Shown here piece by piece: positions 15,539 to 24,826 of a stretch of 64,000 bases of DNA. Numbering within the stretch: position 1 is the stretch's first letter; every line of letters begins with the position of its first letter. Below the pieces are notes generated by a model. It was not told the DNA's origin, made no database searches, and saw only the letters and a list, made by a program, of their open reading frames with translations. The stretch covers positions 1,550,001-1,614,000 of the forward strand of contig NZ_JAIHLP010000002.1 of assembly GCF_020009625.1 (NCBI RefSeq). The letters run 5' to 3'. This stretch comes from Leifsonia poae. Lineage in GTDB: Bacteria > Actinomycetota > Actinomycetes > Actinomycetales > Microbacteriaceae. Position numbers and translations under genes: made by a program.

Positions 15539-17488
15539 ATGACCCCCACCATCATTTCTCCTCCTCGATCCGCGCCCGCCCCCGGCCGGCCGCCGGCGAC
15601 CGCGGCCGCGCGCCCGGTGGTCGCCGCGCGCCGCTACGCCGGGCTCGACGGCCTGCGGGCGTTCGCCGTCTCGGTCGTTCTCGTCTACCACCTGTTCCCG
15701 GGCGTGCTGCCCGGCGGGTTCATCGGTGTCGATGTCTTCTTCGTCATCAGCGGCTTCCTCATCACCAGCCTTCTGCTCCGCGAGCACACCGGAACCGGCC
15801 GCATCGACCTGCGGCGGTTCTGGGTGCGGCGGGCGCGCAGGCTCGTGCCGGCCATCGTCGTGCTGGTGCTCGTCTGTTCGAGCGCCGCCCTCCTGATCGG
15901 CGGAGACGTGCTCGTCGGGCTCGGCCGCCAGGTGCTGGGCGCGGCGACGTTCAGCGCCAACTGGCTCTCGATCGCCGCCCACGCGAGCTATTTCAGTCAG
16001 GATTCGCCGGAACTGTTCCGCCACCTGTGGTCCCTCGCCGTCGAGGAGCAGTTCTACCTCCTCTGGCCGCTCGTTCTCGTAGCGCTCGCGCTGGTGCGAC
16101 CGTGGTGGGCCCGGCTGGCGATCGTGAGCACTGTCGCAGTGGCTTCTGCCCTCGCGATGGCCCTCCTCTACACGCCGGGAGGCGACCCGACCCGCGTGTA
16201 CTTCGGCTCGGACACGCACAGCTTCGGGCTCGCGGCGGGCGCCGCGCTCGCGATCATCGTCGCGCGCATCCGCCCCGTCGACCTGGATGCGGGCGAGAGC
16301 ACCCTGCAGGTGTTCGTGCGCCGCTGGCTCCCCGGGCTCGGGCTGCTGTCGCTCGGCGGACTCCTCGCCGCGGCGATCGCGATGCACGACGACGCCGCGT
16401 TCACCTACCGAGGCGGTCTCGCGCTCGTCACCGTCCTCAGCGTTCTGGCGATCTGGGCAGCGGTCTCCTCCGGATCGCGGCTGGGTCGGCTGCTCGAGCT
16501 GCGTCCACTTCGTTACGTCGGCGCCCGGTCGTACGGCCTCTACCTCTGGCACTGGCCGGTCTTCATCCTGGTGTGCGCGTTGGTGCCCGATGAGCACGAC
16601 CCGGTCATGGCACCCCTGGTCGGAATCGGTTCGCTCGCGATCGCGGTGGCGGCCACACTGTTGTCGTACCGGTCGATCGAGTTGCCCATCCGGCGGCACG
16701 GGATGCGCGGCGTAGTCCGGTACGCCGCCCAGCGGATGCGCGCCTCCTCCGCCGGGCGTGCGCGCGGAATCGCGACCGCGGCCGCGACCGCGCTCCTCGC
16801 CGCTGCCACGGTCGCCGCCATCGCGCTGGCCCCGGCCGCGACGGGCGCACAGACGTTCATCGAGAACGGCAGGGCGGCACTGCAGAAGCCGTCGGCCGCG
16901 CCCTCTGCCATGCCGACGCATCCTCTCCCGGCGCCCACGCCGCATCCCGTCGCCGCCGGGCCCGAGATCTCAGCATTCGGCGACTCTGTGATGCTCGCCT
17001 CCGCGCCGGCGCTGCAGGAGTCGTTTCCCGGCATCGCGGTGGACGCCGTCGTCTCCCGCCAGATGAACGCGATCCCCGACCTCGTTCGCACGGCCGATGC
17101 CGCCGGCGCCCTGCGCCGTGTCGTCGTCGTGGGGCTCGGAACGAACGGGCCGATCTCCCCCGACACGCTCGAAACCCTGCGCCGGGCCGTCGGGCCCGCC
17201 CGACAGCTGGTGCTGGTGACCGTGCAGGCCCCGCGCTCGTGGACACCCGGCGTCAACGCGACCCTCGGCGCCTTCGCCGCCGCGCATCCCGAGCAGGTCG
17301 CTCTCGAAGACTGGCAGGCGGCGATCGCACCGCGCCTCGACCTGCTCGCCGACGACCAGATCCACCCCGGGATGAGCGGCGGCCGCGTCTACGCGGAGGC
17401 ACTGCACGCGGCGCTCGTGCGCCTCTCAGAGGTGGCGCCGGCACCCGTCGGCCACCCGTGGGACAGGATCGACACCGGATCCCGCTGA
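15539..17488 (+). CDS. acyltransferase family 3 membrane protein with SGNH domain
   Basis: 649 residues. An N-terminal AT3 domain (about 30-380) starts with YAGLDGLRAFAVSVVLVYH and GGFIGVDVFFVISGFLITS, and roughly ten membrane helices follow. A linker rich in Pro and Ala precedes an extracytoplasmic SGNH hydrolase-like domain (about 475-649) with GDS at 481-483 and a D-x-x-H pair near 607-611 (DQIHPG). OafA/PatA-like enzymes with this layout O-acetylate cell-wall or exported polysaccharides. The substrate here is not known. No glycan cluster is adjacent. Confidence 0.9.
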   Translation: MTPTIISPPRSAPAPGRPPATAAARPVVAARRYAGLDGLRAFAVSVVLVYHLFPGVLPGGFIGVDVFFVISGFLITSLLLREHTGTGRIDLRRFWVRRARRLVPAIVVLVLVCSSAALLIGGDVLVGLGRQVLGAATFSANWLSIAAHASYFSQDSPELFRHLWSLAVEEQFYLLWPLVLVALALVRPWWARLAIVSTVAVASALAMALLYTPGGDPTRVYFGSDTHSFGLAAGAALAIIVARIRPVDLDAGESTLQVFVRRWLPGLGLLSLGGLLAAAIAMHDDAAFTYRGGLALVTVLSVLAIWAAVSSGSRLGRLLELRPLRYVGARSYGLYLWHWPVFILVCALVPDEHDPVMAPLVGIGSLAIAVAATLLSYRSIELPIRRHGMRGVVRYAAQRMRASSAGRARGIATAAATALLAAATVAAIALAPAATGAQTFIENGRAALQKPSAAPSAMPTHPLPAPTPHPVAAGPEISAFGDSVMLASAPALQESFPGIAVDAVVSRQMNAIPDLVRTADAAGALRRVVVVGLGTNGPISPDTLETLRRAVGPARQLVLVTVQAPRSWTPGVNATLGAFAAAHPEQVALEDWQAAIAPRLDLLADDQIHPGMSGGRVYAEALHAALVRLSEVAPAPVGHPWDRIDTGSR

Positions 17489-17533
17489 GCGCCCGACCCT
17501 TGCCGCCCACCGCGGACCGCCGCCGCGAGGGGG

Positions 17534-18577
17534 TCAGAACTCGCGCACCAGGCAGAGCTCCAACGTCGAGCGGGTGAAGCCCATCCGCGTGTAGAGTCCG
17601 AACGCGCCGGACGGGTTCTCGGCATCGACGTCGAGGGTCACCCTGTCCCAGCCGAGCGCTGAGCACGCCTCGAGCGTCCGAGCGAGCAAGGCCGGAGCGA
17701 TCCGCTTGCCCCGCCACGCGCGCGTAGTGCCCACAGCGCCGATGTAGGCGCCGGTGAACCCCTGACCCGCCCAGTCGTCCTCGTTCACCTGGCAGAGGAC
17801 GAAACCGACGACCTCCTCGCCGTCCACGCCATCCACGACGGCGAGGAACGAGATGTCCGGGCGGAAGGTTCCGCCGATCCAGGCCCGCCACTGCTCCCCG
17901 CTCATCGGCTGGCTTCCCCAGTGATCCCGGAACGAGTCGGTGCGGGCCGCGTGCGTCGCCTCCGAGAGCGACTCGCTGAAGGGCACGATGCGCACGCCGG
18001 GGGCCGGCTCGACCGACGGCACAGGCTCGCTCAGCGCCCGCTCCAGTGCCACGAAATAGCGGGTGATCCGGAAGCCCGCGTGCTCCAGCAGGCGCGCCGT
18101 CTGCGGGGCGCGCTCGTCCGCGTAGGCCAGCATCCAGGCCGGGAGAGACTTGTCAGACCCGGCGAGTTGCTGCAGGGCGCGCCGCTGCGACCATTCGACG
18201 AGTTGACGTCCGATCCCGCGCTCGCGGAACTCGGGATGCACGCCGCCCTCCAGAAAGGAACGCACCAGCGTCTCCTGCAGCGGCGGCATGACGATGAGAC
18301 CCACCGCCACAGCCCGCCCGTCGGCTGTGAGTCCGAGCAGGGAATCCTTCCCGAGGTCGACGAAAGAGTACCCGAGGTGCTCCGCCACCTCGTCGCGGGT
18401 GCTCAGATAGTTCGGGTGGTCGGCGGCGTCGATGGCCTGTTGCAGCCGCCACACCGCATCCACATCGTCGGCGGTCACAGCACGCCACTCAGCGATCAGG
18501 GGATGCGTCGGGCGGTAGGTCTGGGGCGACGCGACCCGTTCCCTCACCGGCTTCAGGTCGTCTGCGGTCTCGGCCAT
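17534..18577 (-). CDS. double-GNAT acetyltransferase
   Basis: 347 residues with two GNAT folds. The first covers about 25-180, with an acetyl-CoA loop HPEFRERGIGRQLVEW. The second covers about 190-347, with RAWRGKRIAPALLARTLE and ENPSGAFGLYTRMGF. This layout resembles mycothiol synthase MshD, but the sequence is not close enough to the MshD signature to name it so. The substrate is unknown. It is convergent with the acyltransferase. TAGGCT-GAAGGC-ATG at its start is another leaderless-type arrangement. Confidence 0.82.
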   Translation of the reverse strand: MAETADDLKPVRERVASPQTYRPTHPLIAEWRAVTADDVDAVWRLQQAIDAADHPNYLSTRDEVAEHLGYSFVDLGKDSLLGLTADGRAVAVGLIVMPPLQETLVRSFLEGGVHPEFRERGIGRQLVEWSQRRALQQLAGSDKSLPAWMLAYADERAPQTARLLEHAGFRITRYFVALERALSEPVPSVEPAPGVRIVPFSESLSEATHAARTDSFRDHWGSQPMSGEQWRAWIGGTFRPDISFLAVVDGVDGEEVVGFVLCQVNEDDWAGQGFTGAYIGAVGTTRAWRGKRIAPALLARTLEACSALGWDRVTLDVDAENPSGAFGLYTRMGFTRSTLELCLVREF

Positions 18578-18589
18578 GCCTTCAGCCTA
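18578..18589 (-). promoter_or_regulatory. leaderless -10 of the GNAT gene
   Basis: On the minus strand TAGGCT (18589-18584) then GAAGGC then ATG 18577. It has the same hexamer as before tsaB and glmM. Confidence 0.5.
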
Positions 18590-18611
18590 CGCAGGGCGGT
18601 GGTGCCCGAGA

Positions 18612-18654
18612 ACAAAAAAGGGGCCCCGCATCCGTGCTGACGGATGCGGGGCCC
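18612..18654 (-). terminator. rho-independent terminator of the alpha operon
   Basis: A perfect 15-bp stem (18621-18635 with 18640-18654), a 4-nt loop, and on the minus strand a run of T immediately after. It lies 15 nt past the rplQ stop codon and ends the long ribosomal-protein transcript. Confidence 0.95.
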
Positions 18655-18669
18655 TCTCGGTGAAACTGC

Positions 18670-19227
18670 TTACGCCTTCTCGGTCTCCGCCTCGGCGGTG
18701 GTCTCCTCGGCCTCGGTGACCTCGGCGTCAGCCGTGGCCTCCTCGACGACCTCGGCCTCGGCGGCCTCGGTCTCGACCGACGCCTCCTCGACCGGAGCCT
18801 CTTCGACCGGAGCCTCTTCGACCGGAGCGGCCTTGGTGCTCGACTTGGTCGACTTCACCTTCGGGGTGACCGGCTCGAGCACGAGCTCGATCTGCACCAT
18901 CGAAGCGTTGTCGCCCTTGCGGAAGCCCAGCTTGGTGATGCGGGTGTATCCACCCTCGCGCTCCGCGACGAGCGGGGCGATCTCGGTGAACAGCTCGTGC
19001 ACCACACCCTTGTCGTGGATGGTGGCGAGCACCCGGCGACGGGCGTGCAGGTCGCCGCGCTTCGCGAACGTGATCAGACGCTCGGCGATCGGACGCAGGC
19101 GCTTGGCCTTCGTCTCGGTGGTCTTGATGCTCTTGTGCGTGAACAACGCAGCCGCCAGGTTGGCGAGCATCAGGCGCTCGTGGGCGGGACCGCCTCCGAG
19201 GCGGGGGCCCTTGGTGGGCTTAGGCAT
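18670..19227 (-). CDS. rplQ: 50S ribosomal protein L17
   Basis: 185 residues. The L17 core ([22 protein letters not shown] onward, in parts) covers about 1-120, followed by a 65-residue acidic tail made of [15 protein letters not shown] repeats ending in AETEKA. Acidic L17 tails are known in Actinobacteria, but this one is long. It is the last gene of the block and follows rpoA by about 50 nt. Confidence 0.97.
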   Translation of the reverse strand: MPKPTKGPRLGGGPAHERLMLANLAAALFTHKSIKTTETKAKRLRPIAERLITFAKRGDLHARRRVLATIHDKGVVHELFTEIAPLVAEREGGYTRITKLGFRKGDNASMVQIELVLEPVTPKVKSTKSSTKAAPVEEAPVEEAPVEEASVETEAAEAEVVEEATADAEVTEAEETTAEAETEKA

Positions 19228-19279
19228 GATCGGTTATCTCCAGGTTGAAAAGTCGAAAGGCGTCGTCAGAAGACAAGCC

Positions 19280-20275
19280 TCAGATGGTGGTCTCGTCTTC
19301 TTCGTAGCCGCTGTAGAAGTGCGCGCCGTCGAAGCCGGGAACCGAGTCCTTGAGCGACAGGCCCATCTCGGTGAGCTTGTCCTTGACCTCGTCCACCGAC
19401 TTCTGACCGAAGTTGCGGATGTTCATGAGCTGCGTCTCCGACAGCGAGACGAGCTCGCTGACGGTGTTGATGCCCTCACGCTTGAGGCAGTTGTACGAGC
19501 GGACCGACAGGTCGAGGTCCTCGATGGGCATCGACAGCTCGGAGCTGAGAACGGCGTCGACCGGCGCGGGGCCGATCTCGATGCCCTCAGCAGCGGTGTT
19601 CAGCTCGCGGGCGAGACCGAACAGCTCGGTCAGGGTGCGACCGGCCGAAGCGATGGCGTCGCGGGGGCTGATCGCCGGCTTGGTCTCGACATCGACCACG
19701 AGGCGGTCGAAGTCGGTGCGCTCACCGGCACGAGTGGCCTCGACACGGTAGGTGACCTTGAGGACGGGCGAGTAGATCGAGTCGATCGGGATCTGACCGG
19801 CTTCGCTGTACTCGTTGCGGTTCTGGGTGGCCGACACGTAGCCGCGCCCACGCTCGATGGTCAGCTCGACCTCGAACTTCGCCTTGTCGTTGAGCGTGGC
19901 GATGACCAGCTCCGGGTTGTGGATCTCCACCCCGGCCGGAGCCGAGATGTCGGCCGCGGTGACCTGGCCGGAGCCGGTCTTACGCAGGTAGGCCGTGATC
20001 GGCTCGTCGTGCTCGCTGGAGACGACGAGACCCTTGATGTTCAGGATGATCTCGGTGACGTCTTCCTTGACACCCGGAACGGTGCTGAACTCGTGCAGAA
20101 CACCGTCGATGCGGATGCTCGTCACGGCGGCGCCGGGGATCGAGGAGAGGAGCGTGCGACGAAGGGAGTTGCCGAGCGTGTAACCGAAGCCCGGCTCGAG
20201 GGGCTCGATCACGAACCGTGAACGGAACTCGGAAATGTTCTCTTCGGCGAGCGTAGGACGCTGTGCAATGAGCAC
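19280..20275 (-). CDS. rpoA: RNA polymerase alpha subunit
   Basis: 331 residues. The N-terminal domain has the dimerisation motif [20 protein letters not shown], and the C-terminal domain has [19 protein letters not shown], which binds UP elements and activators. The length is normal. It is separated from rpsK by 122 nt that hold a perfect 20-bp hairpin, so its level may be set separately from the upstream ribosomal genes. Confidence 0.99.
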   Translation of the reverse strand: MLIAQRPTLAEENISEFRSRFVIEPLEPGFGYTLGNSLRRTLLSSIPGAAVTSIRIDGVLHEFSTVPGVKEDVTEIILNIKGLVVSSEHDEPITAYLRKTGSGQVTAADISAPAGVEIHNPELVIATLNDKAKFEVELTIERGRGYVSATQNRNEYSEAGQIPIDSIYSPVLKVTYRVEATRAGERTDFDRLVVDVETKPAISPRDAIASAGRTLTELFGLARELNTAAEGIEIGPAPVDAVLSSELSMPIEDLDLSVRSYNCLKREGINTVSELVSLSETQLMNIRNFGQKSVDEVKDKLTEMGLSLKDSVPGFDGAHFYSGYEEDETTI

Positions 20276-20340
20276 TGTTGATTCCTTTCGGCTAAGTGTC
20301 CGCTATATGACACTTGCGTTAGTGGGTATTGAGTTGTCGC

Positions 20341-20383
20341 CCGCCATCGGCGACGACCGCAGCGCGGTCGTCGCCGATGGCGG
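20341..20383 (-). other. perfect 20-bp hairpin between rpsK and rpoA
   Basis: The arms at 20341-20360 and 20364-20383 pair perfectly around a 3-nt loop. On the transcribed strand no U-run follows, so it is not a typical terminator. Possible roles are RNase processing, protection of the upstream mRNA or partial termination that sets rpoA level. Confidence 0.85.
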
Positions 20384-20397
20384 CGGAAGAGAACTGC

Positions 20398-20796
20398 TTA
20401 GACGCGGCGACGCTTGGGCGGGCGGCACCCGTTGTGCGCCTGCGGGGTCACATCGTTGATCGAGCCGACCTCGAGGCCGGCGGCCTGCAGCGAACGGATC
20501 GCCGTCTCGCGACCCGAGCCCGGGCCCTTCACGAAGACGTCGACCTTCTTCATGCCGTGCTCCTGAGCCTGGCGCGCGGCCGACTCCGCAGCGAGCTGCG
20601 CGGCGAACGGGGTCGACTTGCGCGAGCCCTTGAAGCCGACGCCGCCCGAGGAGGCCCAGCTGATGACCGCACCGGTGGTGTCGGTGATCGAGACGATGGT
20701 GTTGTTGAACGTCGACTTGATGTGGGCCTGGCCCACCGCGATGTTCTTCTTTTCTTTCTTGCGCGGCTTGCGAACGGCCGACTTGGGTGCTGCCAT
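20398..20796 (-). CDS. rpsK: 30S ribosomal protein S11
   Basis: 132 residues. Typical S11 sequence: [18 protein letters not shown], the [18 protein letters not shown] loop, and the basic C-terminus PPKRRRV. It belongs to the 30S platform near the mRNA exit. It lies 41 nt after rpsM. Confidence 0.98.
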   Translation of the reverse strand: MAAPKSAVRKPRKKEKKNIAVGQAHIKSTFNNTIVSITDTTGAVISWASSGGVGFKGSRKSTPFAAQLAAESAARQAQEHGMKKVDVFVKGPGSGRETAIRSLQAAGLEVGSINDVTPQAHNGCRPPKRRRV

Positions 20797-20837
20797 GATT
20801 TCTCCTGAATCCTAAAGGCGAGGCTGCTGGCGAAGGC

Positions 20838-21212
20838 CTAGCGAGCCTTCTTCTTGCCGGCCACGGTGCGCTTCGGGCCCTTGCGGGTGCGAGCGTTGGT
20901 CTTGGTGCGCTGACCGCGGACCGGGAGGCCCTTGCGGTGGCGGATACCCTCGTAGCTGCCGATCTCGACCTTGCGGCGGATGTCGGCGGCGACCTCGCGG
21001 CGAAGGTCACCTTCAACCTTGAAGTTGCCTTCGATGTAGTCGCGGAGAGAGACGAGCTGGTCGTCGGTCAGATCCTTGACGCGGATGTTGCCGTCGATGC
21101 TGGTGTCGGCGAGGGTCTTCAGAGCCCGCGTGCGGCCGACGCCGTAGATGTAAGTGAGTGCGACTTCCACGCGCTTCTCGCGCGGGATGTCAACGCCTGC
21201 TAGACGTGCCAT
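20838..21212 (-). CDS. rpsM: 30S ribosomal protein S13
   Basis: 124 residues starting [20 protein letters not shown] and ending in the lysine-rich tail GKKKAR. The [19 protein letters not shown] motif is diagnostic. It contacts P-site tRNA and forms intersubunit bridges at the 30S head. It is the first of the alpha-operon genes rpsM-rpsK-rpoA-rplQ (no rpsD in this order). Confidence 0.98.
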   Translation of the reverse strand: MARLAGVDIPREKRVEVALTYIYGVGRTRALKTLADTSIDGNIRVKDLTDDQLVSLRDYIEGNFKVEGDLRREVAADIRRKVEIGSYEGIRHRKGLPVRGQRTKTNARTRKGPKRTVAGKKKAR

Positions 21213-21338
21213 TTTTGGCTTCTCCTGTGATGAGTGGAGGTGTGGGGCGGTTCCGGTGCTCCGGCCTCCAACCGGGGGTGTCCCCTGCTCGCGCAGGTTC
21301 TGGAACCGCTTTTCTTTGCTCGATATTGAGTTGTGTCG

Positions 21339-21364
21339 GCCGGCGGGATTCGCATCCCACCGGC
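21339..21364 (-). other. hairpin between rpmJ and rpsM
   Basis: An 11-bp stem (21339-21349 with 21354-21364) and a 4-nt loop, 7 nt after the rpmJ stop. The one non-Watson-Crick pair is C-A on the plus strand but G-U on the transcribed strand, which argues for folding as RNA. Confidence 0.65.
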
Positions 21365-21371
21365 CCGGCTG

Positions 21372-21485
21372 CTAGCCCTGGCGCTGTTTGTGGCGCGGGT
21401 TCTCGCAGATGACCATGACCCGCCCGTTGCGACGGATGACCTTGCACTTGTCGCAGATCTTCTTGACGGAAGGCTTGACCTTCAT
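21372..21485 (-). CDS. rpmJ: 50S ribosomal protein L36
   Basis: 37 residues, too short for many gene finders. It starts [19 protein letters not shown] and has the C-C-C-H zinc ligands in [12 protein letters not shown]. The presence of all four ligands makes it the zinc-binding (C+) type. It sits between infA and rpsM, its usual place. Confidence 0.97.
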   Translation of the reverse strand: MKVKPSVKKICDKCKVIRRNGRVMVICENPRHKQRQG

Positions 21486-21563
21486 GTTTCTCGTACCTTT
21501 GTTCGCTGTCCTCGTACCGCGCCAGGGGCTACCCGGTGGCGCGGCCGTTACTTACAGCAGCCT

Positions 21564-21785
21564 TTACTTGTAGCGGTAGACGATCCGGCCGCGGGTCAGA
21601 TCGTAGGGGCTCAGCTCAACGATCACCCGGTCCTCGGGGAGGATCCGGATGTAGTGCTGACGCATCTTGCCGGAGATGTGGGCAAGAACCTTGTGGCCGT
21701 TCGTCAGCTCAACGCGGAACATCGCATTGGGCAGAGCTTCGACAACAGATCCTTCGATCTCGATGACACCGTCTTTTTTGGCCAT
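21564..21785 (-). CDS. infA: translation initiation factor IF-1
   Basis: 73 residues from [12 protein letters not shown] to GRIVYRYK, a full-length S1/OB-fold IF-1 that blocks the A site during initiation. The start is set by homology and GTGAGG upstream. It lies 164 nt after map, so a promoter may lie in that gap; TACTTT near 21803 is a weak candidate -10. Confidence 0.98.
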   Translation of the reverse strand: MAKKDGVIEIEGSVVEALPNAMFRVELTNGHKVLAHISGKMRQHYIRILPEDRVIVELSPYDLTRGRIVYRYK

Positions 21786-21902
21786 AGCCTCACTGTCGCT
21801 AAAAGTATGGGTTGCTGGTCGTGCGTTGATTGTGATGACGGCACGCGAAAAGCGCGGCCAAGACACCAAGGATCAATCCTAGGGGAATGTCTGGATTTTC
21901 GC

Positions 21903-21921
21903 GAATCCTTGTGTAGGATTC
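21903..21921 (-). other. small hairpin after map
   Basis: GAATCCT - 5 nt - AGGATTC, a perfect 7-bp stem about 30 nt past the map stop codon and without a U-run. It may mark the 3' end of the secY-adk-map message before infA. Confidence 0.4.
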
Positions 21922-21949
21922 CGCGTTCGCCCTGCGCGCACAGTCGCGC

Positions 21950-22780
21950 TCAGGCGATCGGCACGGGGGTGATCCCGAGCGGTGCGAGGCCGGCAGCACC
22001 GCCATCGTCGGCGGTGAGCACCCAGATGCCGTCTTTATGCACGGCCACGCTGTGCTCCCAGTGGGCGGCGGCCTTGCCGTCTTCGGTGGCGACGGTCCAG
22101 CCGTCGTCCTTCACGTACGTGTCGGGGCCGCCCAAGACCACCATCGGCTCGATCGCCACTACGAGCCCGGGGCGCACCTCGGGGCCTTTCGCGCGCACGC
22201 GGTAGTTGAAGACCGGCGGTTCCTCGTGCATCCGCCGACCGATGCCGTGCCCGATGTAGTCGGTGAGGATGCCGTAGTCGCCCTGCGACAGGATGTAATC
22301 CTCCACCGCCTCCCCCACCTCGTTGAGGTGGGCGGCGGTCGCGAGTCGGGCGATACCGCGCCAGAGCGACTGCTCCGTCACATTCGAGAGGGTCTGCCTC
22401 TGGGCCACGACCTCCGGATGCGCTGGGTCGGGCAGCACGAAACTGCGCGCTGCGTCCCCGTTCCAGCCCTCCAGGATGGCGCCGCTGTCGACCGAGACGA
22501 TGTCACCGGGCTGCAGGATGCGCCCGCCCGGGATGCCGTGCACGACCTCGTCGTTCACCGATGCGCAAATGGTGTGGTGGTAACCCTGCTCCAGCTTGAA
22601 GTTGGGTCGCGCGCCCCGCGCCACGATCGCCTGCTCGGCGATCGAGTCGAGGTCGAGTGTCGAACGCCCGGCCGCGATCGCGGACTGCACCGCATCGAGC
22701 GAGGCCGCGGTCGCGAGACCGGGCGCCACCATCAACCGGAGTTGTGCGGGCGACTTGTAGAGCGAACGCCGGAAGACCAA
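21950..22780 (-). CDS. map: type I methionine aminopeptidase
   Basis: 276 residues from a TTG at 22780; an internal ATG (residue 17) is an alternative start. It removes the initiator methionine from nascent proteins. The metal ligands are visible in SVDSGAILEGWNGDAARSF (two Asp), GHGIGRRMHEEP (His) and the late glutamates (AIEPMV and the VATEDG region). It lies 5 nt after adk and so is probably translated by coupling, which would explain the weak start. The secY-adk-map-infA order is normal. Confidence 0.94.
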   Translation of the reverse strand: MVFRRSLYKSPAQLRLMVAPGLATAASLDAVQSAIAAGRSTLDLDSIAEQAIVARGARPNFKLEQGYHHTICASVNDEVVHGIPGGRILQPGDIVSVDSGAILEGWNGDAARSFVLPDPAHPEVVAQRQTLSNVTEQSLWRGIARLATAAHLNEVGEAVEDYILSQGDYGILTDYIGHGIGRRMHEEPPVFNYRVRAKGPEVRPGLVVAIEPMVVLGGPDTYVKDDGWTVATEDGKAAAHWEHSVAVHKDGIWVLTADDGGAAGLAPLGITPVPIA

Positions 22781-22785
22781 CGGAC

Positions 22786-23394
22786 CTAGGCCACCGACTC
22801 GTCGCGCTCGGAGGCAGGCAGGATGCCGCGCTCGGTGAGCGCGGACTTGATCCGCTCGGCGACCTCATCGATCTCTCCGAGACCGTCGACCTCGATGAGC
22901 AGGCCGCGTTCGCGGTAGACGTCGACGAGCGGGGATGTCTCGCGCAGGTAGACCTGCTGCCGGTGGCGGATGGCCTCCTCCGAGTCGTCGGCGCGCCCTT
23001 GTTCCTGAGCACGCTTGGTGAGGCGGGAGACGATCTCCTCCTGGTCGGCGACCAGCTGGATCACCGCTTCGAGCTTCTGACCGTTCGCGTGCAGCAACTC
23101 GTCCAGGTAGTGCACCTGCTCCAGCGTGCGCGGGTACCCGTCGAGCAGGAAGCCTGCTCGGGCGTCCTCCTCGGCGATGCGGTTCTTGACGAGTTCGTTC
23201 GTGAGCGAGTCGGGAACGTAGTCGCCCGCATCCACGATCGCCTTGACCTGAACGCCCAGGGGCGTCTGGTTCTTGATGTTCGCGCGGAAGATGTCGCCTG
23301 TGGAGATGTCGGGGATGCCGTAGGTGCCGGTGATCCGCGACGCCTGCGTTCCCTTGCCGGCCCCCGGGGGACCCACGATCAGCATTCGGGTCAT
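22786..23394 (-). CDS. adk: adenylate kinase
   Basis: 202 residues. P-loop [13 protein letters not shown]-binding [11 protein letters not shown], and the [12 protein letters not shown] motif. It has the short LID without zinc cysteines. It interconverts AMP+ATP and 2 ADP. The ATG overlaps secY by 4 nt. Confidence 0.97.
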   Translation of the reverse strand: MTRMLIVGPPGAGKGTQASRITGTYGIPDISTGDIFRANIKNQTPLGVQVKAIVDAGDYVPDSLTNELVKNRIAEEDARAGFLLDGYPRTLEQVHYLDELLHANGQKLEAVIQLVADQEEIVSRLTKRAQEQGRADDSEEAIRHRQQVYLRETSPLVDVYRERGLLIEVDGLGEIDEVAERIKSALTERGILPASERDESVA

Positions 23395-24713
23395 CGCAGC
23401 AACCCCTCGTAGTGCCGCTGCTGCAGCTGGGAGTCGATTTGCTTCACCGTCTCCAGGCCGACGCCGACGATGATCAGGATGGACGTGCCACCGAACATGA
23501 AGTTCTGACTCGCACCGAGCAGAGCGAAAGCTATGAGCGGGATCAGCGCGATCAAACCCAGATAGATCGAACCGGGCAGGGTGACGCGGGTCAGTACGTA
23601 GTCGAGGTACTCCGCGGTCGGACGACCGGCGCGGATGCCCGGGATGAAGCCACCGTACTTCTTCATGTTGTCGGCGACCTCTTCAGGGTTGAAGGTGATC
23701 GCCACGTAGAAGTACGTGAACCCGACGATGAGGAGGAAGTAGAGCAGCATGTAGAGCGGGTGATCGCCCTTGGTGAGGTAGTTCGTGATCCAGGTCACCC
23801 AGGGCGCGGGGGCCTTGCCGGCCGCCGGCTGGTTGAACTGGGCGATCAGCGCCGGCAGGTACAGCAGCGACGAAGCGAAGATCACGGGCACCACACCGGC
23901 CATGTTGACCTTGATGGGGATGTACGTGTTGTTGCCGCCGTACGTGCGCCTGCCGACCATGCGTTTCGCATATTGCACGGGGATGCGCCGTTGCGATTGT
24001 TCGACGAAGACCACGGCCGCGACGATCAGCAATCCGATCGCGGTGACGATCAATAACGTCTCGATGCCCTGCGACTGCTCGATGGCCCACAGGGAGCTCG
24101 GGAACTGCGCCGCGATCGACGTGAAGATCAGCAAGGACATGCCGTTGCCGATGCCGCGCTCGGTGACCAGCTCGCCCATCCACATGATGAGGCCGGTGCC
24201 GGCGGTCATGGTGATGACCATCAGCATGATCGCGTACCAGGAGTCGTCCGTGATGAGCTGCGTGCACTGCGAGACCGCCGTGGTCCCGAACAGGGCGCCG
24301 CTGCGGGCGACGGTGATCAGCGTGGTCGACTGCAGGACGCCGAGCGCGATCGTGAGGTAGCGGGTGTACTGCGTGAGCTTGGCCTGGCCGGCCTGGCCCT
24401 CTTTGTAGAGGGTCTCGAAGCGCGGGATGACCACGCGCAGCAGCTGCACGATGATCGACGCGGTGATGTACGGCATGATGCCGAGCGCGAAGATCGAAAG
24501 CTTGAGGAGCGCGCCACCCGAGAACAGGTTGACGAGCGAGTAGAGACCGGAAGTGTCCTGGTTGGCGTTGAGGCAGGCCTGGACATTGCCGAAATCGACG
24601 AACGGCGCCGGGATGAAAGACCCCAGACGGAAGAGGGCGATGATGCCCAGGGTGAAGGCGATCTTCCGGCGAAGATCTGGCGTGCGGAAGATCCGCGCGA
24701 CGGCGCTAAACAA
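23391..24713 (-). CDS. secY: preprotein translocase subunit SecY
   Basis: 440 residues with ten membrane helices, forming the Sec channel in the cytoplasmic membrane. Motifs include [10 protein letters not shown] and the [24 protein letters not shown] segment before the last helices. The start read here is TTG at 24713 (TTG-TTT-AGC, M-F-S-A-V); AGGA lies 8-11 nt before it. A hairpin lies in the 113-nt gap after rplO. A TTG start may keep SecY below ribosomal-protein levels. Confidence 0.97.
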   Translation of the reverse strand: MFSAVARIFRTPDLRRKIAFTLGIIALFRLGSFIPAPFVDFGNVQACLNANQDTSGLYSLVNLFSGGALLKLSIFALGIMPYITASIIVQLLRVVIPRFETLYKEGQAGQAKLTQYTRYLTIALGVLQSTTLITVARSGALFGTTAVSQCTQLITDDSWYAIMLMVITMTAGTGLIMWMGELVTERGIGNGMSLLIFTSIAAQFPSSLWAIEQSQGIETLLIVTAIGLLIVAAVVFVEQSQRRIPVQYAKRMVGRRTYGGNNTYIPIKVNMAGVVPVIFASSLLYLPALIAQFNQPAAGKAPAPWVTWITNYLTKGDHPLYMLLYFLLIVGFTYFYVAITFNPEEVADNMKKYGGFIPGIRAGRPTAEYLDYVLTRVTLPGSIYLGLIALIPLIAFALLGASQNFMFGGTSILIIVGVGLETVKQIDSQLQQRHYEGLLR

Positions 24714-24744
24714 GTTGCGTCCTGCTTTCCTGTAAGGAGTCAGC

Positions 24745-24771
24745 CGGGTGACCAGATTTTCTGATCACCCG
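24745..24771 (-). other. hairpin between rplO and secY
   Basis: CGGGTGACCAG (24745-24755) pairs with CTGATCACCCG (24761-24771) around a 5-nt loop. The single mismatch is C-A in the plus strand but G-U in the transcribed strand, so the RNA stem is complete. It lies about 30 nt before the secY start and could separate the ribosomal from the secY part of the message. Confidence 0.7.
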
Positions 24772-24826
24772 ACTGCACTACTTTACGGGGTCGGTCGGGA
24801 TCCGGTGGTTCCCATGACCCTGGTGA

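Noticed and set aside
17534..18577. Mycothiol synthase (mshD)
   Set aside because: It has the double GNAT layout, but key sequence signatures could not be confirmed, so only a generic acetyltransferase name is given.
18612..18654. Terminator assigned to the GNAT gene on the other side
   Set aside because: The T-run is on the minus strand after the stem as read from rplQ; it precedes the GNAT start and so serves rplQ.
21213..21371. Extra small ribosomal gene between rpmJ and rpsM
   Set aside because: All frames are short and without motif; the gap holds only a hairpin.
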